Shown here: positions 1-11,099 of the stretch, piece by piece
How positions within the stretch are numbered: position 1 is the first letter of the stretch
Layout: each line of letters begins with the position of its first letter
Assembly (NCBI GenBank): GCA_023213395.1
Contig: CM041465.1
Span: forward strand, 69,695,741-69,759,740
Direction of reading: 5' to 3'
Origin: Cycas panzhihuaensis
Lineage: Eukaryota > Cycadophyta
Length of the DNA stretch: 64,000 bases
Notes under the pieces: model-generated
What the model was told of the DNA's origin: nothing
What the model saw: the letters and a program-made list of their open reading frames with translations, nothing else
The model's database searches: none
Made by a program: the position numbers and the translations under genes

Positions 1-184
1 TAGAGGGTTGAACGAAAAATTGAGATCTATGATGCATGTACATCCCCTAAAGTCATTTAAAAATGGTCAAGAGTTGGCATTGGATTTTGACGCCGAAATG
101 GATGCTCAAGCCAGAGGACATGATCCCCTTGCAAGATGAGATAAGAGAAATGAAACAAAATCAACATAATCGACCCCTCTCCAA

Positions 185-868
185 ATGGGAATATTAGAAG
201 AGGAATCAGAAATTGAAGCTTCAAGGAAAGAAGCAATAAGACTTAGGATGAAAAATAAGAAAGAGGAAGAAGAAGCCAAGAAGAAGAAAGATCAGGAATT
301 CAAAATTGAAAAATGTTGTCACATATGCGAAGAAAGCTCGCATATAACCAAGGAATGTGAGATAAACCCAAAAAATAGCGCAATGCATCAAAGGGATAAA
401 TGGTGCCATATATGCGATATGGATAATCACAACACAAGGGAGTGTTTTTATAACCCCAGAGGGAGAGCTTATAGAGGACGTGGTCGAGGGAGAGGGAGCA
501 ACCTATGCCGGAACGTATATACAACAACGAGCACACCAGAGACCTTGAAGAAAAAGCAACCAATGAGGAGATGCTTGATTTATTTACAATTTGGTAATTG
601 GAAGTCGGATTGCCCAACCAAACAAGACTATGAGCATAAACCATTCGTGTGCAACAATTGTGGTCCAAGCAACCATAAGACTAAAGAATGCAAAGGAAAA
701 GCCAAAGCAACTAATTTAATGACTATCATCCCCAAAAACAACAAAAATGTGAAACTTCAAAATAAACAGAAAGGGAAAGAGTTAGTAAGCAGAGAATATC
801 CAAGCCCTAAAGTGGAAATTGATCAATTTAAGCAAGCAAAACAAGTGTTGGAGAAACTAGCCCAATAA
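185..868 (+). pseudogene. G1 gag C-terminal part with zinc knuckles
   Basis: A 227-codon open frame with a lysine/glutamate-rich N-terminus followed by four CCHC zinc-knuckle units. Three fit C-X2-C-X4-H-X4-C (CHICEESSHITKEC, CHICDMDNHNTREC, CNNCGPSNHKTKEC). The third in order is degenerate, with the second Cys and the His replaced. An arginine-glycine run (RGRGRGRG) lies between units two and three. This is the nucleic-acid-binding nucleocapsid part of a retrotransposon gag. The capsid part would lie upstream of the window or in the unreadable first 180 bases. Four knuckles is more than most gypsy gag proteins carry. Confidence 0.8.
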
Positions 869-1104
869 ATAACCGAAACAATGTTACCAATGGGCAAACC
901 ATAAACAAAATATGGCTATGTTAGAAAAAATAAACCCAAAGAGAAAAAACCAGAGGAGAGAAAATGCAACCTTAGTTGGTTTAAATGGAGGAATTGTTCA
1001 AAGGGTTACCAATGGAGGATATCCCTCAAATGTTGTTGTTGATGGAAAATCTAGTAAAGCAATTACAATTAACAATTGGCCTATATCAAGTGATAGATTG
1101 GATT

Positions 1105-1737
1105 AAGGTAGGAATACTACAACAATGAGAAATCACAAAAAGTCTAAAATAGATAACGCCATCATTTGATCTGGATCCTATGGTCGCAATCAAAGTCTTG
1201 GGGGAAAATTTTTCAAAAGTGATTGTGGACTAGGGAGCAACAGTAAATGTGTTGCCCAGCACAACATGGTGGAAATTGGGAAGTCCCAAGTTGGAGGCTA
1301 TGACCTACTCACTAAAGTTAGCAAATGAACTATTAGTGAGACCGGTCGGAAAGCTAGCAAATATAAAGGTGAATGTGGCAGGAATCACAATCTGAATCGA
1401 TTTTACTATTCTGGAAATAGAGAAAGGAGCAATACCCTATCCAACATTGTCGGGTCACCCATGGTTGTACAAAACTCAATGTCTCTAGAGTTGGAGAGAT
1501 GTGACCTTCACATTATTAGATGGAGGAAGTAAAGTAGTCCTCCCAATGTTAGGGAAAAACTCGATTGAGGCAATACCAAATGATGCCTCAAGTACAACAA
1601 TCGCAAGCAAGGAAACTGCATCCTCTTTTGATGAAAGCAACTTATACCATACAACTGAAGAACCGACCAAGCTAATTAATCCTCAAGAGATGGAACCAAC
1701 TTACTTCAAGGAAATTTACAACTCTTCTGGCGACTAG
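1105..1737 (+). pseudogene. G1 aspartic protease domain, decayed
   Basis: From about 1187 the frame reads as a retropepsin-like domain: VIVD-stop-GATVNVLP is the active-site loop, with a TAG where a residue should be. It is followed by LANELLVRPVGKL and a late LSGHPWL motif corresponding to the LLGRPWL motif of the G2 protease. At least two further stops interrupt it. The protease would cleave the gag-pol polyprotein. It follows the zinc knuckles as expected. The last 70 codons (1501-1737) are an open, acidic tail with no recognised domain. Confidence 0.65.
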
Positions 1738-2947
1738 AACCGGACAAAGTTTGTGGATTACTGGCTACAAGACACGTATGAAGTCAACCCTTCATCTTAT
1801 AGGTGTAATTTACTTTCTAGGGATGTAACTGATGATATTAATATTAATTCTAAATCTTTTGATTATATGGGTACTAATGATAACATAGAAAGTAGTGTAA
1901 AAAATGATGATAATATAACTCAAACCCTAGACCTAAACCCCAATACCCCTAACATAGACCCCTACCTTAGTTTACTTTCCATTAACCCATATTCCCTAAC
2001 CCTAACCCTTCCTCTACCTTTGGCGTGGGTCTTAAGGTAGATTGCCCTTCCCCATCCATGTCTCAGCTCGAGGGACGGGATAACAATCCTTCCTCATCTT
2101 CTTTAGAGGTACACCCACCCAACAATAGGTCCTTTTCAACTATTAGCGTCGAATTAGAGAAAGTAGAAAAGGAACCAGTGGAAAGTATCCCTAAAGACTC
2201 AGGTCTAGGAAACAAGATTACCATTCCTAAGGAGAGAAATCATGAAACATACATTAGAGATTATGTAAAACCTTTTTATGAAGACCAATTATACGGAACT
2301 ACCCACCTGATACATTGTATAGAATATTGGTTGGAAGAGGGAATCCTAAATAAAATTCAATAGGAATCAAATATGGTGTTAACATTACGAGGAACTCCGT
2401 GGTATAGTACTTAGCCCACCAAATCACCTTCAAAAATTGGAAGGAATTACAAACCACTTTTAGAATTCGATTCGATTCTCCCAAACAATCAAACATCCCA
2501 TTGTTTTATGTAGGAGCTTGCCCAAGTAAACATATTCAGAGATGCAAACAAGAGTGGATATTTCTAAGCCTACCTAGGAACACTTGGAGTAATCTTTTCT
2601 ACCATACCCTAGGCCAAGTGGCAAAAAATTGGATCATGGGAAAAGAATAAAACTTGGACATGACATGGAGCAACCTTAAGAAGTCATTCATAAAAACATT
2701 TTCCCATACGTCAAACAATAGGAAAATTGACAAAATACTCAAAACAATTAGAAAACCAAGTATAAAATTAGAACAAAAAACAATATCATCAGTACATAGA
2801 AAAGAAAGTGAGGAATCAGAGGATGAAGAAGAAGAAGACCACAACTATCCCACAGAATTTATAGAAATCAACTATGGTCAAAGAAAAATTGAAGACACCC
2901 ATGCCCATCATGTGGATGAAAAAAGGGCCATTGAAATGACAAAAATA
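1738..2947 (+). pseudogene. G1 segment between protease and RT, with gag-like sequence
   Basis: This 1.2-kb stretch is a string of open pieces in different frames. The first part (1753-2363) is asparagine/aspartate-rich and low in complexity, including two telomere-like CCCTAA units near 1997. The later part (about 2420-2760) reads as tryptophan-containing helical segments (WKELQTTFRIRFDSP, then WSNLKKSFIKTF), which resemble the core of a retrotransposon gag domain. An acidic run follows. A gag-like segment after the protease is not the usual order; G2 has one in the same place. C1 inserted immediately downstream. Confidence 0.45.
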
Positions 2948-2952
2948 AAAAC

Positions 2953-3127
2953 TGTTACAATGTAATGTTTTATCTTCTGTCATAGACTAATTATTCAAGT
3001 ATGTAACTGAAAGACATGTGTCATTTAGATGTATTTCAGTTACAAATCCTAATTGTATTTATTCACTTTAGCTCTCAATGATAACAATCAAGCATTCTTC
3101 ATCTATCTTCTGTCTAGTATTCTGACA
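2953..3127 (+). repeat. C1 5' LTR
   Basis: It begins TGTTACAATG and ends TTCTGACA, the TG...CA ends expected of an LTR, and matches 7946-8131. It is flanked on the left by the AAAAC duplication and on the right by the primer-binding site. It lacks the second copy of a GTTATAAGTCG-like segment that makes the 3' LTR 11 bp longer. Confidence 0.92.
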
Positions 3128-3139
3128 TGGTATCAAAGC
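3128..3139 (+). promoter_or_regulatory. C1 primer-binding site (initiator tRNA-Met type)
   Basis: TGGTATCAAAGC starts at the base after the LTR. It matches the plant initiator-Met primer-binding site TGGTATCAGAGC at 11 of 12 positions. This site would prime minus-strand DNA synthesis. Confidence 0.85.
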
Positions 3140-3868
3140 AAGTTATTCTGCTTGATTAAGAGAGGGTCTCTACAAAATCAAGTGAGAGAGACAAGGGCAA
3201 TCTTAGACAAGCTGTGAAGGAGAAAGACAAGGTCTTCAAACTAAGCTAAAGCAAATAAAGAGACAGACATCTAGAGAAATAAAAGGAGGAGGCAAGAAGA
3301 CCAAGCAAAGCAGAATCAAAGCATTAAGCAAGTACCGAGGCGACTGTATGGAACTGTACGGCCGTATAGACTTGAAAAAGTCAAGTCCTCAGATTTCAAC
3401 GAAACTCACCTATTGTAGATCTCGACGTCCTCTTCACCTTGTTCTTCTATCACGAAGTGATTCGAGCTCATTTTGAGGGGGTTTTAACCCATTTACCAGT
3501 CGCGTGGGTCTACAAGGTTTTTTTGAAGATTTTTCTCAGATCTGAACAGATCTTCGGGTAATCTCGGACCAAAACTCTTTGTTTGGAGTACACAAATCTT
3601 TTGAATGCTTTTGTGAAGAGATTTCTCAAAGATTTGCAAAGAATTTTTCATATTTGTGAGAAACCCTAACCGCCCATCTAGAGATTTCGGGCCAGATTTC
3701 TCTTAAAATAGAAGTTGCCTCATAAGAATAATTACAAATCTCTGATCTACTCTTCAAGATCTAACTTTTGACATAGGTCTCATGCTCATCCGTACAATTC
3801 AGGTACCGTATGGAAACCCATACCGTTGTACGGCCTAGGGCTCCCAGAACACTCTTCTGTCCTCAGAA
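3140..3868 (+). other. C1 untranslated leader
   Basis: A 0.7-kb non-coding leader between PBS and gag. Its 5' part is purine-rich. It is bracketed by clusters of GTACGG/CCGTAC words: CTGTACGGCCGTATAG near 3353-3368 and TACCGTTGTACGG near 3820. The same arrangement is seen in the C5 leader. Long pyrimidine- and T-rich stretches fill the middle. Confidence 0.7.
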
Positions 3869-4815
3869 ATGGCTTCCTCTATCCTAGCTCTATCTAATAA
3901 TGACAAGCTTACTAATACTAACTATCACATTTGAAAAATTAAGATAGAGGCCCTCCTCGGAGCTAAAAATAACTGGAGAATTGCTACAGGAGCCGAAATC
4001 AAACCAAAGGATGCAGGGCTTGAGCAAACCAGTTGGGAAGATCAGGATAGTACAGGGGTTATAATTTTAAAATTATATATTTTAGATTCACTTCTTATCT
4101 ATGTTGAAAACCTGTACTCCTCTGAAAGCATTTGGAAGTGTCTGGAAAACTTGTATGGACAAAAGAACAAGGCCAGGATAATAGCCTTGAAAGAAGAACT
4201 GTTCAAACTTCATATGAAGGAGTCTGAAACAGTTACTAATTTCTTGTATAAGATAGTTTCACTAAGGAATAACCTCTCGAATGTGGGTGCTCCGCTCACT
4301 GATCAAGAGTTGGTGGAACTTGTGGTCAATATATTACCTAAATCGTTCGATGTAACGATAAACACCATCACTAATACTAATCAAATAGCAACAATGACAA
4401 TGGATACTCTAACAGGATTGTTGCTAAGATAGGAGCAGAGGAATAGGAGATATGAGGATGCAGGTGAACTGGAAGATGCCTTTGCCTCTAGATTGAACTT
4501 GGGTTTCAGAGGATGCAGTAAAGGAAGAGGAAGAACTCCTGAAGGTCGTGCTTCATCACGAAGTCGTTGGCAAGATGCAAGAGGGCAAGGTCGCAGCATT
4601 ACTCCAAGGATTTGCTATAGTTGCGGTAAGACTGGTCATTTTGCTAGTTCCTGTAAACCATTTGATGTGTGTTATCACTGTGGCCAATAAGGACATTTTC
4701 CATACCAATGCAAGAAGGCAGATATCCAAAGAGGGAAATGGCCCATGGGTAACTACAACAAGGAACAATATGGTGATGATAATGATGAAGAAGAGGAAAC
4801 AGCTTTCATTGTCGC
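3869..4815 (+). pseudogene. C1 gag
   Basis: The start ATGGCTTCC at 3869 aligns with the gag start of C5 (ATGGCTTCA). The capsid-like part continues through an open stretch from 4151 (KNKARIIALKEELFKLHM) and matches C5 gag closely. Two zinc knuckles follow: CYSCGKTGHFASSC is intact; CYHCGQ-stop-GHFPYQC is interrupted. A Trp codon near 3932 has become TGA (YHI-stop-KIK against YYIWKIK in C5). The protein would package element RNA. It is inactive as it stands. Confidence 0.85.
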
Positions 4816-5260
4816 CCTAGCAGCAAGCCTTCAAGACAAAGATGTACGGTACATCGACTCATGAGCCTCTCGCCATATGACCAGTCGAGAAGAATGGTAC
4901 GAAACTCTGCAGCCATATACTTCTGACAAATCCATGGAATTAGGAGACAAATACTCCCTTGAGATCAAAGGAGATGGAACCATTGCCATTCAAATAAAAG
5001 ACAAGGTCGAGAAAATTAGAAATGTACTTTTTGTACCTGGTTTAAAAATGAACCTTTTGTCTGTCTCCCAACTCAAGAAAAAGGGGTTGAGCATTGTATT
5101 TCATGAAAAAGGATTTTGTTATATCCTAGACATGAAAAATAATGGCCATGTAATTACAAAGGGGCTTGAAAGCAATGACTTGTATAGGCTGCTATCACAC
5201 CCAATTGTGCCTGATGTAAAAGCTTGTACTACAGTAAATCATAATAATAAGATGTAGCAT
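4816..5260 (+). pseudogene. C1 protease and GAG-pre-integrase region
   Basis: The active site reads IDS-stop-ASRHMT, with the Gly codon of DSGAS replaced by TGA at about 4861. An open frame then runs from 4877 through VLFVPGLKMNLLSVSQL, the conserved segment after the copia protease. It ends at a TAG where C5 has the Trp of MWHLKYGHL. The enzyme would process the gag-pol polyprotein; loss of the catalytic-loop Gly would inactivate it. Confidence 0.85.
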
Positions 5261-6250
5261 TTGAAGTATGGTCATCTCCCCATGGAAAAATTAAAAAACA
5301 TGGAGAGAAATGGTCTAGTAGTTGGTCTACCTTCAATCTCATCAAGTAACTTTGTATGTAAAAGCTATCAATATGGCAAACAACATATGCTGCCATTCCA
5401 TGAAAGCAAATGGAAAGCACAAAAAAAAATAGAATTAGTTCATACTAATTTGTGTGGCCCATTCACCCCACATTCCATCAACGCATGTAGATACTTCCTC
5501 ACTTTCATAGATGACCTAACTAGAAAAATCTGGATTTATTTCTTGCATACTAAATCAGAAGTCTTTGATGTGTTCAAAGAGTTCAAGGCCAAGGTTGAAT
5601 TGGAGGCCTATTCCAAAATAAAATGCTTAAGATCCGATGGAGGAGGCAAATACATTTCCAAAGAGTTTTTGGAATACTGCAAATTCAAAGGGATACGGAG
5701 ACAGTTCACAACTCCATACACACCCCAATCAAATGGTGTAGTAGAGAGAAAAAACAAAGTTATCATGGAGATGTCAGACAGCATGTTGATTGGCAAAAAC
5801 ATTCCAAAAACATATTGGGCTGAAGCAGTTAGTACAGCCTGCTACTTATTGAATAGGAGCCCAACCAAAGTAGTAGACCATCTTACTCCAGAGGAAGTCT
5901 GGACAAGAAGGAAATCGAACATAAGTCACCTCAAGGTATTTGGCAACCAAGCCTTTGTCCACATACTAGACAAGAAAAGGAAAAAGCTAGAGTCAAAAAA
6001 TCCGGAATGCATTATGGTAGGATACAACAAAAACTCCAAAGCCTACAAGTGCGTAAATCCCAAAACAAACAAAGTGTATGTAAGCAGGGATGTTGTCTTT
6101 AATGAAGAAGACAAGGAAGAAAGTATAAACCAAATTCCAATGATAGAGAAAACACTTTAGATAGCCTTTCCTAATACTCCTTCGAAAGAAGAATCGGGTA
6201 TAACTACAAAAAAAATCTCAGAATAATCAGTTTTAGACTCTACTCCTCAA
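5261..6250 (+). pseudogene. C1 integrase
   Basis: A 299-codon open frame (5261-6160). HLKYGHLP supplies the zinc-binding His pair just upstream. The Cys pair is damaged: CKSYQYGK has Tyr where C5 has CKQCQFGK. The catalytic core has VHTNLCGP (first catalytic Asp changed to Asn; C5 has HKDLCGP), RSDGGGKY (second Asp present) and SNGVVERKN (Glu present). The frame continues to the YVSRDVVF segment, typical of the copia integrase C-terminus. The integrase is therefore long and open but missing catalytic and metal-binding residues. Confidence 0.9.
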
Positions 6251-7930
6251 GAAGAAGAAGTGTCTCCAGAAGAATCAAGGACTGAAGAAGGCAAAAAGGA
6301 AAAGAGGGTTCCTAAATGGTACCTCAAAACTATAGAGGAAGGAAAAAGTGAAATCCTTCCCCATAGAACAAGAAGCCAAAAGCCAAAAGCCCTGTTCAGT
6401 CAGGCTGAACCAGAATCATTCACTAAAGCAAAGGAACATTCTAAATGGAAGAAATTCATGGACATTGAGCTAGAGTCCATAATCAAAAATCAGATGTGAG
6501 AACTGGTTGAGCTGCCTTCTAACAAATCAGTTGTAAATTGCAAATGGGTCTACAAAATCAAAAGGGGGCTCGAAGGGAAAATAGAAAAATACAAAGTCAG
6601 GCTAGTTGCAAAAGGTTACACCCAAACAACAGGTGTAGATTATGAAGAAACATTCTCACCAATGGCCAAACTGAACACAACAAGAACAGTTTTAGCTCTG
6701 GCAGCACATAAAAACTAGAATATATACCAATTAGATGTAAAAAGTGCATTCTTAAATGGTGATTTAGAAGAGGAAGTTTTCATGTCTCAACCTAGGGGAT
6801 ATGTCAAAGAAGGGAAAAAGCACCTTGTCTACAAGTTGAAAAAGGCACTATATGGACTGAAATAGGCTCCTTGTGCATGGTATGCAAAACTTGATAATCA
6901 TCTTTGTAGTAATGGCTTTCAAAGGAGCAACGCAGACTTAAGTCTATATATAAAAAATAGGAATGGTGCAATCACCATAATGGTGGTATATGTTGATCAA
7001 ATGATTCTCACTGGTGATGATGAAGAATCAATATTAGACATAAAGAGTCAATTGGAAGGCAAATTTGAAATGACTGACCTGGGGCTCCTTAACTACTATT
7101 TAGGAATCCAAGTTGATCAACAAAATGATTCAATTTCTCTCTTCCAGAGCAAATACATTAAAGACTTGCTAGCCAAATTCCATATGGAAGAATGCAATCC
7201 TTGCTCTACACCCATAGAAGTGAACTACAACTTGATTCCAGATGAAAAAGAACCATGTGTGAATGCAACCCTGTACAGGCAACTCATTGGTAGCCTCATC
7301 TACCTCATAGCAACAAGACCAGACATCTCATATGCTGTAGGTCTAATTTCAAGATATATGCATGACCCAAGAACGAAACACTGGAACGCTGCAAAAAGGG
7401 CCTTGAGGTATCTAAAAGGCACAACAGAGTTCAAACTGGTATTTCCAAAAGGAAAATCTCTTCAGTTAACAGGGTTTTGTGATTCAGACTGGGCAAGTGA
7501 CAATGAACAAAGGAAGTCAACCAGCAAACATTGCTCCTTTCTAAGATCTTCCCCAATATCTTGGAGTAGCAAAAAACAAGCCACTATAACATTATCATCC
7601 ATAGAAGTTGAGTACAAATCAGCTTTCAGTGCAACCACTAAAGCAGTATGGCTCAGCCAACTTTTGAATGACTTGATGGAGCCTCAAAAGGAAGGAACCA
7701 TACTTCACTGTGACAATCAGAGTACCATCAAACTCACCAAGAATCCTATACTTCACGCCCAAATCAAACATGTAGAGGTTCAACATCACTTTATTAGAGA
7801 AAAGGTCCAAAACAAATAAGTGGATCTTGTCTATTGTCCTACAGATAAATAGGTGGCTGACATATTAACCAAGCCACTTGGAAAAGACAAATTCCAAATA
7901 CTCATGGATAAACTAGGTTTAATAGGATAA
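6251..7930 (+). pseudogene. C1 reverse transcriptase and RNase H
   Basis: From 6260 the frame runs through the RT start (ESIIKNQM-stop-ELVELP), [34 protein letters not shown] and KKALYGLK. The catalytic box reads VVYVDQMILTG, so the second Asp of YVDD is Gln. RNase H follows, with FCDSDWASD, LSSIEVEYKSA and HCDNQST, and ends with ILTKPLGKDKF. In-frame stops lie near 6497, 6716, 6862, 7817 and 7849; most sit at Trp or Gln codons, as expected of C-to-T decay. The 279-codon piece 6980-7819 is open. Confidence 0.92.
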
Positions 7931-7936
7931 AACATT

Positions 7937-7945
7937 AAGAGAGGG
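7937..7945 (+). promoter_or_regulatory. C1 polypurine tract
   Basis: AAGAGAGGG directly precedes the 3' LTR, where plus-strand priming occurs. C5 has AAGAAAGGG at the same place. Confidence 0.8.
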
Positions 7946-8131
7946 TGTTAGAATGTAATGTTATATCTTATGTCATAGACTAAATATTCAAGTATGCAAC
8001 CAACAGACACGTGTCATTTAGATGTATTTTGGTTATAAGTCGGTTACAAACCCTAATTGTATTTATTCACTTGAACTCTCAATGATAATAATCAAGCATT
8101 CTTCATCTATCTTTTGTCTAGCATTCTGACA
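7946..8131 (+). repeat. C1 3' LTR
   Basis: It begins TGTTAGAATG and ends TTCTGACA, and is followed by the AAAAC target duplication at 8132-8136. It matches the 5' LTR apart from scattered substitutions and an 11-bp insertion. Confidence 0.92.
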
Positions 8132-8136
8132 AAAAC

Positions 8137-9059
8137 AATCGAAATCGACGTAGGAAGCAAAGAAGATCCAAAAAACATACGAATAGGGAATTACTCGGAT
8201 GACCAAACCGTGGCACAAGCCTAGCAGTTATTTGAGGAATTTTGCAATGTTTTTGCATGGTCTTATAAGAATCTTAAAGGCATTCCTCCATAAATTGGAA
8301 TGCATCATATTGACCTCATCAAAGGAGTTACACCAGTAAAGCAAAAACCTTATCGTATGAACCCGAAATACAAAGAGAAAGTGAAAGCAGAATTGGACAA
8401 AGTGTTGGAAGCAGGGAACATTTACAAAATTGACTACAACGATTGGGTGAGTCCAGTGATGGTAGTCCCGAAAAAGAATGGGAAAATATGAGTCTGTATG
8501 GAATATAGACAACTTAACAAAGTAATAAAGAAGGATTCCTTTCCAGTGCCATTCATGGAAGATGTTTTGGAAGCAGTAGGAAGGAATGAGATGTATTCCT
8601 TCAAAGATGGATTCAGTGGATATAATTAGGTCTAGATTGCCTCGAAAAATCAAGCAAAGACGACCTTTGTTATGGAATGGGGAACATATGCATAGAAGGT
8701 AATGCCCTTTGGCCTTACCAATGACCCAACCACATTCCAAAGAATCATTATAAATATTTTTCGCAAAATGATTGGAGAAAAAGTGGCAGTTTTTCTAGAT
8801 GATTGGACATTGTATAGACTCATGAAAAATCATATGGTTAATCTAAGGGAAATGTTACAGATGTGTCGAGAAAATAAACTATGTTTAAATCCAAAGAAAT
8901 GTATATTTTTGGTACCTTTTGGAAATCTATTAGGGCATATAATGAGCCGCAAAGGATTACTAACCCATCGGGCTAAGATGTCAACAATTCTACACTTTCC
9001 AGTACCAATTACAAGAAAGCAATTAAGGGATTCCTGGGATTGATAGGGTATTACAGGAA
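8137..9059 (+). pseudogene. G1 reverse transcriptase
   Basis: Directly after C1 the G1 frame resumes with a segment homologous to the stretch upstream of the G2 RT (GSKEDPKNIRIGNY against GSEKDPKIITIGDY). RT motifs follow: VSPVMVVPKKNGKI, FKDGFSGYN, MPFGLTNDPTTFQR, the catalytic FLDDWTLY with both Asp residues, and LLGHIMSRKGL. Stops near 8221, 8292, 8489, 8626 and 8695 and a frameshift near 9040 break it. FLDD instead of YxDD is shared in form with G2 (FLDEWTIY). Confidence 0.88.
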
Positions 9060-9599
9060 ATCTATCAGAAGGTATGCATGTATATCGGGACCTTTGGAAG
9101 AACTATTGAAAAAAGACGAGGATTGGGAATGGAGTATTGAGCAACAACACACTTTTGAATCATTCAAAAAAACCATCATATCTGCACCAATATTAAGATT
9201 TCCGGATTAGAAAAAAATCTTCCATGTGCATGTTGACGCATCGCAATTTGCCATTGGATGTGTATTAGTGCAACCAAGCAACGATAAGGTGGATCACCCT
9301 ATTTATTTTGCGAGTCAAAAGTTGACAAAGGCCGAATAGAACTATACCACGACAGAAAAGGAAGTGCTCAGAATGGTGTTTGCATTAAAAAAATTCCAAC
9401 ATTACTTGCTATCGAATCCATTCCTATTTTTTGTGGACCACCAAGCTCTTATGTATGTAGTGAACAAGCCCATAATGAAAGGACGAATTAGCAGATGGCT
9501 TATGTTATTTCAAGAGTTTTCATTCAAAATAATGGTGAAACCTGGGAGAGCTCATGTGATACTGGATCAATTATCAAGGATTACCAACAGAGAAAAAGC
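9060..9599 (+). pseudogene. G1 RNase H
   Basis: It reads as the RNase H of gypsy pol: FHVHVDASQFAIGCVLVQ, IYFASQKLTKAE, TTEKEVLRMVFALKKFQHYLL, FFVDHQALMYVV and RISRWLMLFQEF. Stops occur at about 9208 and 9339. The piece from 9364 is open and runs on into integrase. The domain degrades the RNA of RNA/DNA hybrids during reverse transcription. Confidence 0.85.
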
Positions 9600-10915
9600 C
9601 ACAAGAGTGCCTGATGACTTTCTAGATGCAGCCCTATTTAGCGTAGAGGCAGTCCCAATAGAATGGTACGATAAAATACCAAAATATCTGGTGACAGGTG
9701 AACTACTACCTAGGCTGGATAGAATGGAACAACAAAACTCCGTACACAAGGTAGAATCGTATCAATTAATTAAAGGGGAATTATATAAGTTGGGCCTTGA
9801 TGAAGTGTTACATCGATGCGTGAAACCACATGAAATTAATCAAATCATGGTCCAACCACACAAGGGAGTAGTCGGAGGTCATCTGGGAAAGATGGCAACA
9901 TGGAGGAAAGTGTTAACATCTGGTTTTTGGTGTCCACCAATGTTCAAGGATGTGAGGAAATGGATACAAAAATGTGACTATTGCCAAAGGGTAAGAAAAC
10001 CTAATCGATAGGATTTCCAACCCCTCCACCCTATTCTACCCTTGGCACCATTTGAAAAATGGGGACTTGACTTCGTCAGACCAATCAAACCAGCTGCCCG
10101 ACGATCCCAAACCCGCTTTATCTCAGTGGCAACAGACTACATGACTAAGTGGGTGGAAGCACGAGTACTCAGAAGAACCGATTCGGAAAGCACAACCTGA
10201 TTTCTATATGAAGTAATCATAACATGGTTTGGATGTCCATTAGAGATCATAAGTGACCAATGAGTTCACTTCTTAAATCAAACTATAGAAATATTGACAT
10301 CGACTTTCATGATCAATCATCAGAAATCTACACCCTATTATCCAAGAGCCAACGGACAAGTAGATAGTTCCAATAAAATCATCAAAAACTGTTTGTAGAA
10401 AATTTGTGACGTGGGGAGATCGGATTGGACTGAAAAGTTACCATTGGTATTATGGGCCTTCAAGACGACCTACAAGAGATCGACAGGACAAACATCATTT
10501 CAACTCATGTACGAGATTGAAGCCATTCTTCCGACCGAAATTGAAATCCCAAGTTTAAGGGTGGCCATGCAATGTCAACTAGATAACTTACATTACCTAT
10601 GGAAAAGGTTGGAAGAACTAATACGATTGGAGGAGACAAGACACATGGCGAAATGGTTACAAGGCATAGAAAAGAGATGACAAAAGGCATGGCACGATCA
10701 TCATTTATGAATGCCACAATCTAAAGAAGGTGATTAAGACTTGCTATATGACACCAAGTTCAAAACACACCCCGGAAGATTGAAGATGCGTTGGTTGGGA
10801 CAATACATTGCCGAAAAGATATTTGAAAATGGTTTAGTACAACTCCATGAGATTGATGGACCTTTGTTACCAACTCGGGTAAATAGCAGTTGACTGAAAT
10901 CCTATATCAACTAGG
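9600..10915 (+). pseudogene. G1 integrase
   Basis: The zinc-binding HHCC motif is present (HKGVVGGHLG, then CDYCQRV). The core has GLDFVRPI (first Asp), EIISDQ-stop (second Asp) and ANGQVDSSNKI, where the usual catalytic Glu is Asp. The C-terminal half includes LVLWAFKTTYKRSTGQTSFQL and the GPY-like stretch MRWLGQYIAEKIFENGLVQL. Several stops interrupt it. Its end at about 10915 is followed by G1 non-coding sequence and the C2 insertion at 11100. Confidence 0.88.
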
Positions 10916-11099
10916 GTATGTCAGCCTACCAAAAGAATCAGTTGATTGTACCATAACATGTTGCTTGAAGTTGAAGGCAAATCAAGTTGCATATACCGAA
11001 ACGTGATTCAATTCAATGTGTAAAAAAAAATTAAAAAATAGAAAAAACAACTATAACTCATATCATACAAATAAACAATATGGTAAAGCATGACGGAAA

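Larger units (their letters stand above)
2953..8131 (+). mobile_element. C1: Ty1/copia element nested in G1
   Basis: A complete copia structure: 5' LTR 2953-3127, PBS directly after it, leader, gag, protease, integrase, RT, RNase H, polypurine tract and 3' LTR 7946-8131. The 5-bp target duplication AAAAC is perfect (2948-2952 and 8132-8136). Integrase lies before RT, the copia order. The LTRs are short (175 and 186 bp) and differ at roughly fifteen positions plus an 11-bp indel by eye, so it is not a recent insertion. Stops and active-site changes make it non-autonomous. Confidence 0.93.

Noticed and set aside
1990-2012. Telomere-like CCCTAA repeats
   Set aside because: Only two imperfect units inside a low-complexity stretch of a retroelement; no array.
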